DNA of 64,000 nucleotides from Leucaena leucocephala (taxonomy: Eukaryota > Streptophyta > Magnoliopsida > Fabales > Fabaceae): NCBI GenBank assembly GCA_037074615.1, contig CM073563.1:15980501-16044500 (forward strand), in the 5' to 3' direction. The notes beneath the pieces were generated by a model that saw only the letters and a list, made by a program, of their open reading frames with translations, was not told the origin of the DNA and did no database searches. The translations under genes and the position numbers were made by a program. Shown in pieces: positions 11,289 through 23,260 of this stretch (position 1 is the stretch's first letter; every line of letters starts with the position of its first letter).

Positions 11289-13090
11289 ATGCATAAAAGA
11301 ACTGAACTATTAGTGCCTTTTGAATCTGAAGTTGAGAGAAGACTTAGGAAACTAAAGAGAGAATTTAGGGAATTTAGAGAAGAAGCAAAATCTAGTTCCT
11401 TCTCTAGTAATCCAAAGTCTGAAACTGAATTGAATATGGCTAATATTAATCATATGGGCATAATGGGCTTAGAGAAAATGAAATACCAATGAATGCAGAA
11501 GATAATAAAAGTGTGAGGGAAATTAATCATTCTCATGTGAATTATGATCTTTATGGTTTATATACTGAAGAAGCTAATTTTGAGATTAAAGGAGCTTTGA
11601 TTGCAGCCTATCAAAATTTCATGGTTTTGCAAGAGAATGTTAACATAGGCACTTATAAACCATGCATATGATATGTTCTTCAATAAAGCCTCCAATGACT
11701 ACACTAGATGATGTCTTAAGGAGGTGTTTCCATTTTATCTTAAAATGGAAGGCTAAGGAGTGGCTATACAATTTGTTAACTTATTTCTCCACTCTTACAT
11801 AGGATTAGCTGAAGTCAACGCATCTTGAATAGCTTTTCTCAACTTCAAAGACCACTCGAATGAAAAAGGAGATAACTAATATTCTACAACAGGATGGAGA
11901 ATATTTACATGAGTATTTGATGAGGTTTCTTAACCTGTTGGCTCTATGCCTTCACCATAACATGACTAAGGCTGATTTAGTAGATATTCTCTTTGATGGT
12001 CTACTTTCTCATAATCAGGTTTCTTTGAATGCTGCAGCAAATGGATCCTTGAGAATAAGACTCCACAAGCAATTTCAAAGTTGTTCCAAAAAATGGCCAA
12101 TGAAGACCATCAGATAGAGGATCCAAGGAGAATACCCACACTTTCTTAAGGTAATTCAAATGTGATCTTAGCTGAAATAGCAACCCTAGGAAATAGATTA
12201 GAGAATATGATGAATTTGATTGAAAGAGAGCTACATTCCATAAAACAATTTCATGTAGTGGATACCTCACAAGCCTTGGTTACAAGATATGAATTATACA
12301 GTTCAATGATGCATGCTACCAGTACATGTGACAAATACTATGAAGAAGTGGCAGCAATGTATCAAGGGAGAGACAATCAATACCAAAAGAGAGACCTATA
12401 CTCTAACATATACAACCCTGGTTGGAGAGACCACCCAAATTTTAGGTGGGGTGATAGGCTAAATCAATTCCAAGGAGGTGGTGCTTACTCAAGCAACTAC
12501 CAAAATAATGCAAGGTCTATAGTTCCAACTCACCCTAATACCTTATTAACATCAAGGCCATATGAGACTTCTCAATTGTTGAAGAGTATGGCTGCGTAGA
12601 TGAACAATATGGATCGTAGAATGTCCAATATAGACAAGTTCAAGGAGAATGATGATCATTTCACCTCCATATCTTCAATTGTCCAAAGTATGCAGAAGGA
12701 TAATGTAGATGTGAATAGAAAATTTGAAGAGTCAAGTTCTAAGAATTCAAATATCATAAGTCACTTAACTCAAGTCTCTAATACATTGAGTGACATTCAA
12801 GGAAAGAGTAATGGTAGCATACCTTTGAACACTGTCATTAATTCGAGGGGTCTGAATGCTATATCCCTCAGAAGTGGCAAAAAGGTACAAATTGGGAAAT
12901 CTAAAAGTGCTAAAGAACAGCAGCTTATAATGAAGAAGCCAACCCAAGAGGAGAATTCATAAGCCTAAGTTGAGATACAAGAGCTGTAAGAAGAAGCAGC
13001 AACAGTACCAAGTCCAGCCCACAAAGGAAAGCAACCTAAGGAGAAGCAAGAGTCGAGCAAGCAAGGAGCCTCTATGCACAAAGGTAAGGA
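11289..13090 (+). pseudogene. G2 gag (Athila-like), broken
   Basis: The ATG at 11289 opens a basic, coiled-coil-like N-terminus (VERRLRKLKREFREFREEAK). Then come NFEIKGALIAAYQNF (11,575-11,620), WKAKEWLYNLLTYFS (about 11,748-11,790), and the Retrotrans_gag core GEYLHEYLMRFLNLLALCLHH (11,896-11,958) with GLLSHNQVSLNAAANGSL. An open 145-codon frame (12162-12599) and the next 120 codons to 12962 end with NAISLRSGKKVQIGKS, the Athila gag C-terminal signature (LRSGK). Stops at 11,490, 11,671, 12,597 and 12,960 and frame shifts near 11,700-11,860 and 12,115 break it. Confidence 0.85.
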
Positions 13091-14037
13091 GGTAAGTATA
13101 AAAGATCTCCCTTTTCCTAACTCTTAATTTGTTGGAAAGAAAAAGATTGACCCTAATTTTACAAAAGATACTTATACTTTATTCAATAAGTTAAAAATAA
13201 ACATCCCATTGGTTGAATTCCTCAAGAGAAACCCTAAATATGCAAAATGTTTGAAGGAACTATGTGCTGATAAAAAGAAGTTTAGGCCTCTTGAAAGAAT
13301 CTAGGTGAATGCTAATGTGTCATCACTCTTTAAGGATGAATTATCGGTTAAGTGCCAAGACCCAGGACCTACACAATCCCATACGCTATAGAAAATATTC
13401 CTATTAAGGGATCGTTACTAGATCTAGTGGTAGCCATTATGTAATGCCTTGGTCGATATATCAAGCTTTAGGTATCAACAATCTTAGAGACATAAGCGTA
13501 GTGCTCTAGTTAGCTAATAGGTCAATTAGGTATCCTAAGGGAATCCTTGAGGATATTCTGGTACACCTCAAGGACTTAGTATTTTCGACTGAGTTTTATA
13601 TTTTGGACATGTCCAATGAGTTAGTAAATGACAGCACGTTGATCCTAGGATGACCTTTCCTCCAAACTTCCAAGACCATTATTAGTATGAAGCATAGTTC
13701 CATCACAATGGAAGTTGGAGAGCATGTAGGAACCTTCAACATGAATGAAGCAATGAAATTTCCTTCTAAAAATTCTACTTTTACTACTTTGAATGCCATT
13801 GATTATGTTATTGAAGAGACTAGTGATAGACATAAATTGAGTTTACATGATAATGATAGAGATAATGCATTTGCAAAAGGTTTGTTGAGTGATTTTGTAG
13901 GATCCCAATATGTTTTGGAAGCTAGAAGTGCAATAATTGAAGAAGGGTCAGGTTTCTATGACCCAAGGTCACAACTAAATGACCTCCACATAGCGACTAA
14001 ACATCAATCTGAGACTCACTGTGAATTTGAGTTGTGA
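13091..14037 (+). pseudogene. G2 retropepsin-like protease, catalytic motif altered
   Basis: Order visible: INIPLVEFLKRNPKYAKCLKEL (about 13,197-13,262), then at about 13,418 the catalytic block reads LLDLVVAIM where the family has LDLGAS, so the Gly after Asp-Leu is Val. MPWSIYQALGINNLRD follows after a stop, then LANRSIRYPKGILEDILVHL (13,513-13,572), EFYILDMSNE, LILG*PFL (stop inside the flap-distal LILGRPFL motif) and an open frame to 14037 (MKHSSITMEVGEHVGTFNMN). The protein would cleave Gag; this copy cannot. Confidence 0.85.
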
Positions 14038-14252
14038 CAAATGACTTTAAGGTCATGACACAAAACTCTAAAGACGATCAGTCATGACACGAAGATGAAG
14101 ATGTCGTGACTAAACATCAACATGCTGAGGGAAAGCCTTTCTGTGACCCCAAGTTGCGACAACAAGTTCTAGAGACACACCCTATCAACTGGAGTCACGA
14201 CGAGAAGCTGAAAGGTCACAACCAAAAATGACAAACGCAACCAGGGAACTCT
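14038..14252 (+). repeat. GTCGCGAC-type palindromes downstream of G2 protease
   Basis: At least eight variants occur within about 270 bp from 13,968 (GGTCACAAC, GGTCATGAC, AGTCATGAC, TGTCGTGAC, AGTTGCGAC, AGTCACGAC, GGTCACAAC), with CTGTGACC heads. The first ones overlap the end of the protease open frame. This is the position at which pol would normally continue. Confidence 0.7.
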
Positions 14253-14257
14253 AAACT

Positions 14258-17200
14258 TGAAACATCCTTACTTTTGTACATCTTAGGGACCATTCAGTAG
14301 CATTTAGAACCACTTACAAGACCTTGGAAGTCCATTAGCTAAATCTGGAATTTTACTCTTCTCGAATTACTGTTCCTATGGTATTTCCAGATTAGGCGAT
14401 GAACTTCAAAAAATTATAATTAATTCTAGAAAAATTAAAATAAAGTGATTTAAAAATTTACATGAACATAACATCTTAAAATTCAAGAAAAAATAATTTC
14501 CTGACCAAATACTTAGCCAATTAATACAGTTTAATGGTCAAAAATCCCAAAAACATATTCTAGTCCCTTACTTTCAAAAATTCATTCTCTTGGTACAAAC
14601 ACTGAAATAAGGCGTTCTTTGTGTCAAAACAAATCTTGACATGTTAACTAAATGTGTGTAAAATTTCATACATTTACTCAATCTTTTACTATTTTTCATT
14701 ACATCATGACCATCACTACTTATATTGGTCATATAGCAACATTACATATAACAATTCTTTACATAACATTTATACTATCCAATCCCTAGCTCCTATTCAT
14801 GCTTCATCATCCTCTTTTATCATTCATAAACCTACTAGGGTTGGGATTACATGGAGGGGGTGAGATTTCTGGGGAAATCTCAGTAGGAAACGGTACTAAA
14901 TAATACATACATTAATGTAAATGTTTGTGCTTGCTTGTAAAAGTGTTAACATTGTGTAATGTGTATGCTTCCATGTAACATATGAAATATAATTGGCCAA
15001 AGTAATCATAGAAATAAATCTTCAATCATAAGCACCTATGCAACATAATTCAACAAAGACATAGCACAACCAAGCATAACATTCAATACGTACAAGTTTA
15101 GGATAAGTTTACTACCTCATATACTTGACTTTCTTTCACTTTATCTTGCTTCTTTCTTCTCACTTCTCTTTGATGTGTGGATGCTTCCTTGGAGTCCACC
15201 ATCAAATCCTAACATCACATAATCATTCATCCATTACAATCTAACTTTGTTGGACATTAAACTTACTTTAACTAATATAAATTCCTTTGATCTTTACTAA
15301 TTGACTTGGCCTTTGAACCAATAGATGTCTTAACTTTACCCTACACAACTCCACCTTTTAAATCCCTTTATGAGCTTAGAATCATGAAATTCCAGTTCCT
15401 ATACACTATTCTGGATAGATTTGAAAAACATGCATAATTATTCCAAAAATTCTCATATTGATTCCAATGCTTCCCATACTTGTTTCTCTACTTTATCCCA
15501 CACAACTTTTTATTTTAAAACCATTGAAAACATAAAAATTTTGAAATTCCAATCACTGTTCATGTGAGTGAACAGTAATAGAGAAGAACTTTAAAAACTA
15601 CAACTTGAAATTCCAATGCTTCCAAGGTTCAAAACCTATCCAATCATACACAAAATCATCATATAAATTCAATGGAAGCATTAGATCATCAAAATTCCAT
15701 CTCCTTATATCATGCATAGTGCAAACTAAAATGGTTCAACCATGACAAAGTCAAGAGTATCAACTTGATTCAACAACCAATCATCTAACTAGCTTGTTTA
15801 AGCTTCAATCACATAATTCTTAACTTCAATTTCTTCTTTCTCCTTTCATCTAAGGTTTTGGACAGCATATACACCTTAGACAAAAATCAACTTTCTTCTA
15901 TGAAAACCCTAAGTTCAAGCTCCCCAAATCAAAGAAAAATAAGCTAGGATAGATTGCTTACCTTTAATCTCTAGCTTGCTTGAACTTTGGATCTTAGATT
16001 CTTCTTTGTCTTGGCTTAAGTTTCCATTTTGACATAGCCTCCCCAAGGTTTGTCATGCCATAGTTTTGAGCACAAATAGTGGGGGTATTTATAAAAAAAT
16101 CTCATAGAAAATCAATGGCCAAGATCAGTTTGTACACTATTTGATCTAATAGCTCATAATTGCTCTTACATCAAGCTTACCCACCAAGCCAACTTGAGAT
16201 AAGATTACATGACAAAAATCTTCTCCTCCCTTTGTCTTTGATACCATGTGTGAGGGTGTGTGGGTCCCACCTTGTATAGCTCCAAGACAACTTTTGGGAC
16301 TTATTGGGCTTCCCTAGGATGAAATATTACACTTCCCTATGCCTTCCTTGGGTCCAATAGCTAATTGACATAAATCCCAAGGCACTTCCTTATACCGATA
16401 TCCTTAAAATATCCTAATTTTGAAATAAATATTAAACACCTCTTTTAATGGTTCTAACATTTTTAGAAATTAATTCTAATATAAAATAAATCCCTTACAA
16501 AGTCTCATAATTTTATGAGACCCAGAAGTCCTGATACAAATTCTCTATATTTCTTCAAGACCCTTTATCAGTGTTCAATTTTACTTTAATTTCTCAAAGG
16601 GCATTATCGTCTTTTCACATATCATCAAAGTATTCCCTGACCTTGGTTAACTATTTTGGAACTCTCCTTAACTGTATAACCTTAGTCAAATGACTAAAAT
16701 ACCCTTCATTTATCTTTGGCTCATTGACACAATACAATGGTATACTGAGTGATATTTTCATAATTTTACATTTTATCCGGTCTTTATTATCCCTAGCCCA
16801 CATACTTATCTAAAACTATTACTGGACCTATAGGATGTTATTTTGGGCCCTCTATATGGTCTACTACCTTCATGGGCTAAACTATCGAGAAATTCCCCAG
16901 AAACATATTTATCGGGTGTTTTAATACACTGTAAATTTCATAATAAATTCTACATAACTCTTTTTTGATCTCTGTCATTTTCATAAATTCTCATATTAAT
17001 TATAAGAATTTACTATCAAATTTTATCTGATTCTGAGGTCCAGAGGAAATTGTATTAATTTCTCTTTTTTCAAAAATTAATATAAATTTTTTGGGACCTC
17101 ATACCAAAATTCTGTGTGGCGTCAAACTGATCAGAATAATTTTCTCTATTTACTGGAAAAATTTGGGACTAATATGATTTTGGGTATTTTTAAGCTTTTT

Positions 17201-17409
17201 TCGGCTCAACTTTGAATAATTACCATTTTGCCCTTAAACTTTTAAAAATTACACTTTGCACCATAGAACTTTTAAACTTTTCATTTTAGTCCCTCATCTT
17301 TATACATTTGTCTAATCATTGTTTTTTCTTTCTATTCATCATCATAATCCTTTTCAAATATCTTTCCACTATTAGTATTATACAGATAGGGAAAAAGTAA
17401 GATGTGACA
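14258..17409 (-). mobile_element. Solo LTR, family T (3.15 kb, Ty3/gypsy Tekay/Del-like?)
   Basis: On the minus strand it starts TGTCACATCTTAC (17409 inwards) and ends GTAAGGATGTTTCA (14258). AAACT is duplicated at 14253-14257 and 17410-17414. It has no coding sequence and contains a TATAAATACCCC promoter block. It is homologous to 34924-38109 and to the interrupted copy at about 45.9-49.9 kb, and supplies empty-site comparison for the insertion at 46608. Lineage is inferred only from LTR length and TGTCACATC termini. Confidence 0.88.
16087..16093 (-). promoter_or_regulatory. TATA box in family-T LTR
   Basis: TATAAAT followed by ACCCCC on the minus strand. The same TATAAATACCCC block is kept in the other family-T copies (36,202 and 46,941), about 75 bp downstream of a shared ATTAGATCAAATRGT block. 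It is a likely U3 promoter. Confidence 0.6.
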
Positions 17410-17446
17410 AAACTCCTTTAGTTCCATACTCCACTATTTTCGTTAA

Positions 17447-17977
17447 ATGGCAAGATATTCTAACTCTTCTCAACCTCATTCTCATTCCAAAATTACATCT
17501 CATACCTTAAGATTTTTGAAAGATTTAATCTCTAATAATAATGTAGGTATGGAAAAGAATGATCCCAAGTATGTTGCAGTTGTACACCAACCTCAGCTTG
17601 GTGCGACACTTGGAGAAGCAAATGATAAATTGGAGGATCTACACAAGCTAGAGAAGAGCAACTGTAGGGAATATATGAAGGATGTAAAGGAAAAACTTTC
17701 CAAGTCTGTTGTTGCTATATACCAATCACAGTTGGGCAAGTTCATGTTTAAAGAGGGAAAGTTCAAGACGAGCTTGGAAGAATCTCAGTATAAGATGTGC
17801 GATTGTGAAATGCTGAAGTGGAGAGAGAGGAAAATGGGGAAAACCTTCAAATCAAACATCCATCTCTCAAAGTTTTATGATTTCCCACTGCCTCCTTGGG
17901 GCCAGGTTGTCCCTTTCCTATCTCCTACCTGTTGCACTTTTTTTCCATCTATGATATGTTTGATATGTTGGGTTTAG
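17447..17977 (+). CDS. Unassigned ORF in the 3' half of G2 (176 codons)
   Basis: This is the longest open frame of G2 after protease. It reads MARYSNSSQPHSHSK at the start. The middle is charged and helical with no motif I recognise (LEDLHKLEKSNCREYMKDVKE), then DFPLPPWGQVVPF. The last ~25 residues are hydrophobic and Cys-rich (TCCTFFPSMICLICWV), possibly a short membrane segment or frame read-through. It contains no RT, RNase H or integrase motif. It sits where Athila elements may carry an extra env-like or unknown ORF, but I have no positive evidence for that role. The ATG is 33 bp after the solo-LTR TSD, so the true start may have been displaced by that insertion. Confidence 0.4.
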   Translation: MARYSNSSQPHSHSKITSHTLRFLKDLISNNNVGMEKNDPKYVAVVHQPQLGATLGEANDKLEDLHKLEKSNCREYMKDVKEKLSKSVVAIYQSQLGKFMFKEGKFKTSLEESQYKMCDCEMLKWRERKMGKTFKSNIHLSKFYDFPLPPWGQVVPFLSPTCCTFFPSMICLICWV

Positions 17978-19903
17978 TTTAGGAAAGGGATGTTTTAGTA
18001 TGATAGTTTTATTTTCTATTTATTCTAGGTGCCTTTCTATTTTGAACACCCCCTGTTACTATCTATGTGTTGCATACTCATTGATTGTTCTCTGTGGAAC
18101 TTACATACTCACATACATGATCTTAGCTTACCTATCCTGTCGTCTCTGCCTTACTGGTATTGCTTTGCATGACTTTAATGTGACTGTGTGCTGAACTATT
18201 AATTTGCATTGAGTGATTAGGCTACCTGCTATTTTGAAGCTAGATTTGATTGACTTTACAAAGTGATTGTGATCTTTTCTACTTTAGTTCTATTGACAGT
18301 GAGGACACTGTCAAGTTTAACCGTGGGGGAGGATCTTTTTGATTTTGATTCTGTAAAAAACTCCTCTATTAACCCAATCTTTCATCACAATTTTTTTGTT
18401 TTTGATCTTAATGTGTGTTATGAATTGCTAAAAGTTGGTCCCCCACTTTAAACCGTGTTGATAACTGGAAAGGTGTTAGCATGAAAAAAATATTTTGGGA
18501 CTTTGACAATTATCACTCAATAGTCTCTGTGGAAACTGGTCGCGATATATGTGTTTTTGGTCGTTACTTGTAATGGAATTTTGGACTTAACATGCTCTAT
18601 GTGAACTACGGTACCTATGTACATAGTGGTCGCGACAATAACTCTCTATTGATCTGAGTCGCGACATAAGTACCTTCCTAGTCATAACTGTTTCTCTCTA
18701 TGTATTTGCATCACGAAAGGTAGGTTCTGTGGTCGCGACTAAATATTTTGAAAATCCTGAGCATGCACCCCTATGACAAGTAATCGTGACCTTCACTATT
18801 TTAAGTCACAAGCTATGTTTGAAAAATGTCCAATTACCTTCTCTTTGCCTTGTGCAAAGTTGTATAGAACGATCCCTTTTGAACTATTGAGATTCTTTCA
18901 CAAATGATTCATTGTTCCCTTATTTCAAAATATTTTTATCTCCTAGAAACCACTGCCTCACTTGATTTTTTTTGGAAATTCTTAGAAATTAAATTTGAAA
19001 TACCTAAGCTTTTGCTGTTAGATTTGGATTATCATATGGTTCTAGGTGATTACTTTGAAACTTTAAAATCATCATTTAGAGGGTTTTTAGTTGTGATGAT
19101 TATTTTAATGCCTAGTGAATGATGAACATTGTTTGATACTTTAGTTTATGAGCAATCTAGATCAAAACCTTTGTTGGAAGGATTCTCGACCTAAAATTAT
19201 ACATTGAGTGATTATTCAATTGGTTTATATCCTCTAGAACTTGTCTTGGCTCTGAGTTCATAATTACTTGCATATTTATGAATTGAACATGATAGAGGCA
19301 TTCTTTCTAAACCCTTTTATTCCAAACACAAGCCCACTACATATTACATCCTTAGTCACCCTTTTTGAGCCTATCACTTTTTCTTTTCATCATTCTTATA
19401 GAAAGTCATATGTACATGAACATTATTTTGAAATATTCTTTTTATGTCAAAAATTCATTATTGTTGTGTTATTATGCTACAGCTTCCATGAATGAGATGC
19501 CAAATAAAAGAAGAGAAAAGAAGCATATTGCACTAAAAAAAATAGAGCGCAAGAAAAAGGTGCAAAAAAGAAAGCAAAAAGCAAAAAAAGAGAGGAGAAT
19601 AGGGCACCATTATCAACTCTTATTCGCACAATTACCACAGTTACATCCCTAGAGACATGAATTCATGTTACACATTCATTGTTGAATGCATATAGTACTT
19701 TCTATTCTTCATATTCTATTCCATGTGGCCCATCTCCATCATTTCAACCCTAAAAGACCTCTTGATTCTTTGCATAAGTGCTATATAGTTGCTGAGATGA
19801 TGAATTATTTGTTTTCAAGGTACACTATGGATTATGTTGTTATCTTGGATTTAATAGTGTTGTTCTAGGTGTGATTCATTTCCAGTAGTACAAAGATTCA
19901 AGT
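17978..19903 (+). other. G2 3' untranslated region
   Basis: Non-coding. It includes the conserved GACAGTGAGGACACTGTCAAG / CCGTGGGGGAGG block at 18,294-18,334, GTCGCGAC-type palindromes at about 18,535-18,800 (several still intact, such as TGGTCGCGACAA), and a purine-rich A/G tract at about 19,500-19,600. Short frames here are not conserved in G1. Confidence 0.65.
18294..18334 (+). other. Conserved 3' UTR block of Athila-like elements (G2 copy)
   Basis: TTGACAGTGAGGACACTGTC followed by AAGTTTAACCGTGGGGGAGG. The G1 counterpart at 25,271-25,309 reads TTGACATTGAGGACAATGTA then AGTGTGGGGGAGG. From memory, a GACATTGAGGACAATGT-type block with a GGGGG tract is common downstream of integrase in Athila-like elements. 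The role is unknown; the purine tract could serve as an internal PPT. Confidence 0.6.
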
Positions 19904-19913
19904 GTAGGGGGAT
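19904..19913 (+). promoter_or_regulatory. G2 polypurine tract
   Basis: GTAGGGGGAT lies directly before the 3' LTR start (TGATAAG at 19914). Position and composition fit the plus-strand primer of reverse transcription. Confidence 0.8.
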
Positions 19914-21387
19914 TGATAAGACACATTTTGTATATGGTTTCTGTGACATTTTTAAGAGTTTTATAACAACTTTAACATTCATTTTATGCCTTAAATTGTA
20001 CTTTTGTATTAATACATAATTGTACATGGTAATGTGCTAATTAAAGGGTAAAATGGTAAATTAACTCTTACAAACTGCATATATTCTGTTATTTACTAAT
20101 TTGGACCTTTACAGTGAGCTTTTATGTTGGATTGTAGGTATTTAGAAGAGAGCAAGGACTAGGAAAGAAATCACAAGTCAATAAAAGTGAAACCAGCTCC
20201 TGCACCTTTTAGTTGCGACCAAAGAGTCTACCGGTCGCGACCTTGATTATTCTAGAAGTCTCTCTGTATTTACAGGTCACGACCAAAATATGGATTTGGT
20301 CATAACTAAAATGAAAAATAGCTAAAAGTAAGCGTTTTGAATTAGGTCATGCAAAAATAAAAGGAGAAGAGGGCTACTGTCAAGGGGGAGGCTAGTTTTA
20401 GACCTGATTAGGCTAAAAAGCAGTACTCAAGCACTCTTTGATCACCTCTATATCTTCCATCTTATATACCTCTCCACAAACTTCTCTACATCTCTACACC
20501 ATCAATCTACCATCTTCTCATTGTTCTTCATGGCATCACATCTGTATAGCAATTGCAGTACAAAAAGAGTCATGAGAGGCTAAATCTTTAGTCTCTTGGT
20601 GATGGATCTGATATCTTGAGCTCATGGACTGAAACGGGGAGTTTTTATTGTTCTAATTTGCATCTTCTCATATTATGATTGCTGCTAGATCTAGGGTTTT
20701 CATTTTATGAGCAAGTTTTGAATATCGATTAATCATTCTCATATTATACTTTGTAATTGAATTTGGATGATTTGAATGTTTGCTTTTTAATAGAATATTT
20801 TAATTTCAATTTTAAGAGAGTTGGGTTATTATTAGCGATTGTTGTTAATTAATTCATTTACTTGAAATTTAGGATTTTCGATCGATGACCATTCGAGGGC
20901 ATTTAATCATCTCATTCAACTTACACGGTAAGTGGTTTTTGACAGTTCGCTAATAGTTCTTAAACCAGCTTTGATCAAAGGGTTTAAGGAAAATTAGGGT
21001 TCTTGACTCAATTGATCGATTGAGGTTTTCTTTGAGACTTGGTGATTTCAAAACTCGAATTTTAACGTGAGAGCAAGTATAGATATATTTTCAACATCAA
21101 GAGTCTTTCATAACATATTTCTCAAACAAACCAATTCATTTTCATCTTAATCAAAAATCCAAAAATATTTACTTTTCTGCACCCTACTTTTATTGTATCA
21201 ATCTCTAAAACTCCAAAAACCATTTTATCCCTGCTCAAGTTTTTCATTGATTTTGATATCCAATCTGCTAGGATTCCAAATAAAAGGCTCATTGAGATGA
21301 ACGATAGGGTTGTACCTTATACTATATTATATTATGTGCAATTAACTTTATTTTGATCAATTGGACCACAATAATCCGCCCTCATCA
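19914..21387 (+). repeat. 3' LTR of G2
   Basis: It runs from TGATAAGACACATTTTG to CCCTCATCA (1,474 bp) and is followed by the TSD CTAGT and the G1 protease codons. It is uninterrupted, so it gives the empty-site sequence for solo LTR copy 2. It has GTCGCGACC-type motifs at about 20,210-20,300. Confidence 0.9.
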
Positions 21388-22185
21388 CTAGTGCTTTGTT
21401 AGATCTTGGTGCAACCTTCAATATATACCAACTTCCATTTATACATCATTAGGAATAGGCATCGACTTACTTAAGAAAACATCAATGATAATGCAACTTG
21501 ATGATCGAACCATTAGGAAACCTGAGGGACTACTAGAGGACATATTAGTTAAGGTCAAAGACTTGATTATACCTACAGATTTTTATGTCTTGGATATGTC
21601 ACATGAGTCAAATTTAGAGGGACTTATTATCTTGGGTAGGCCATTCATTATAACAACCAATATTGTGATAAGGATGAAAAATGGGAGTATCATAATGGAA
21701 ATAGGTGATAATGTCATAATTTTTTATGTCTATGAAGTAATAAAATATCTATTTAAAGATTACTCATTATTAGGCTTAAGCACAATTGGTGCATACATTA
21801 AGCACAATTGATGCATGCATTGAATAAGCTAAAGCGAAACATAAATTACTGCTGCTGCAAAATTTTGATAAGACTAAATGTGAATTGCTCGAATATGAAA
21901 TTTCTTCTTCTTCTGAATTTTCTTTGGATAGTAGTGGTGATATGTCAAGTATTAACCATATTTCAGTTGATAGCTTACTTTTCACCCTATAATCTTTTTC
22001 TTTATCTATTATTAACCTTTTGAATGAAGGCTTTGGAAAGAAGCTGCATGATAAAACTGCAGGTGAGAAAATAGCTATTAAAAATCTCATTATAGGGACA
22101 AAACTAGATAATGCACAACCTGTGAGGACAGAATTGGTGAAGCCTGATACAACTTTGGAAACTAACTTGATTCTATAAATTGTTC
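21388..22185 (+). pseudogene. G1 protease, C-terminal part, and linker to RT
   Basis: It resumes after G2 with ALLDLGATFN, in which the DLGA catalytic motif of this protease family is kept. An open frame (21485-21811) then has RTIRKPEGLLEDILVKVKDL, DFYVLDMSHE and LIILGRPFIIT, the strand-flap-LGRPF order of Athila protease. The linker from 21,812 to 22,185 has no recognised motif and several stops. Confidence 0.85.
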
Positions 22186-23260
22186 AACCACCTCAGTTGA
22201 AACTCAAATCACTTCCTAATAACCTTAAATATATGCTTTTAGATGGAAATGATACATTACCTATTATAATTGCTAACACACTTTTTGTTTCTGAGGAAGA
22301 AAGGCTGATTTTAGTTTTAAAAACATATAACAGAGCAATAGGATGAGCTTTAACTGATATACCTAGTATAAATGTATCTGTATGCACATATAAAATTCTA
22401 TTAAATAATGAAGCCAAACCTATTAAACAACAACAAAGAAGGCTAAACCCCTTGATATATGATGTGGTCAAGAAAAAGGTAATTGAGCTGTTGAATGTTG
22501 GCATTATTTACCCAATTTCAAACAGTGAATGGGTAAGTCTAATTCATGTGGTACCCAAGAAAAGTTGTATAACTGCGGTAAGGAATGAAAAGAATGAACT
22601 AATCCCTACTAGAGTGTATAATTCATGGAGAGTATATATTGATTACAATAAATTGAATGATGTAACTAGGAATGACCATTTTCCTTTACCATTTATTAAT
22701 CAAATGTGGAAAGACTTATTTGAAAGGCTAATTACAATTTTCTTGATAGTTTTTCAGGATATTTTTATGTTCCAATTGCATCGAAAGACCAAGAGAATAC
22801 CATATTCACATGTCCATATGGTACATATGCTTCTAGGAGGATGCCATTTGGCTTGTACAATTCTCCCAGAACATTTTAAAGACCTATGATGTCTATATTC
22901 AGTGAATTCTTAGAAAGCAACATAGAGGTATTGATAGATGATTTTATAGTGTATGGTAAGAATTTTGATAAATGTTTAGAAACTTTAGAGAAAGTCTTAG
23001 CAAGATGTATTGAGGAAAAGCTTGTGCTAAATTTTGAGAAATGTCATTTTATGGTAGATAAAGGCATAGTTATAGGGCATTTGATATCTAAGAATGGGAT
23101 TGAGGTAGATGAAGCTAAGATTGAGGTTATTTATTCTCTTCCTTATCCCAAATCTTTTAAGAAACTAAAGTTATTCATAGGACATGTTGGATTCTATAGA
23201 AGATTCATTAAGAACTTTAGCAAGATTGCATCTCTACTTTCTAAACTCATGCAAAAAGAT
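22186..23260 (+). pseudogene. G1 reverse transcriptase, broken
   Basis: Order seen: LKSLPNNLKYMLLDGNDTLP (about 22,197-22,256), an in-frame stop at about 22,345 in the block before LTDIPSIN, then PIKQQQRRLNPLIYDVVKKK, VIELLNVGIIYPISNSEW and VYIDYNKLNDVTRNDHFPLP. After a frameshift near 22,720-22,890 the 192-codon frame 22886-23464 begins MMSIFSEFLESNIEVLIDDF, with the catalytic box reading IDDF (usually FMDDF or YVDD). LSKLMQKDIEFSFDDTCKKA then leads to RNase H. The product would copy the element RNA into DNA; this copy is inactive. Confidence 0.92.

Larger units (their letters stand above)
7429..21387 (+). mobile_element. G2: Athila-like Ty3/gypsy element with gag and protease only, inserted in G1 protease
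   Basis: Both LTRs begin TGATAAGACACATTTTG. The 3' LTR ends CCCTCATCA and the 5' LTR the decayed CAGTCTTATTA. CTAGT flanks the element (7424-7428 and 21388-21392), a perfect TSD. The 5' LTR is 7429-10844 (with a nested solo LTR), PBS 10846-10863, gag 11.29-13.09 kb, protease 13.1-14.04 kb, a family-T solo LTR 14258-17409, an unassigned ORF at 17447-17977, PPT 19904-19913 and 3' LTR 19914-21387. No RT, RNase H or integrase is readable. Without insertions it is about 8.8 kb, so it is probably a non-autonomous derivative. Confidence 0.92.
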
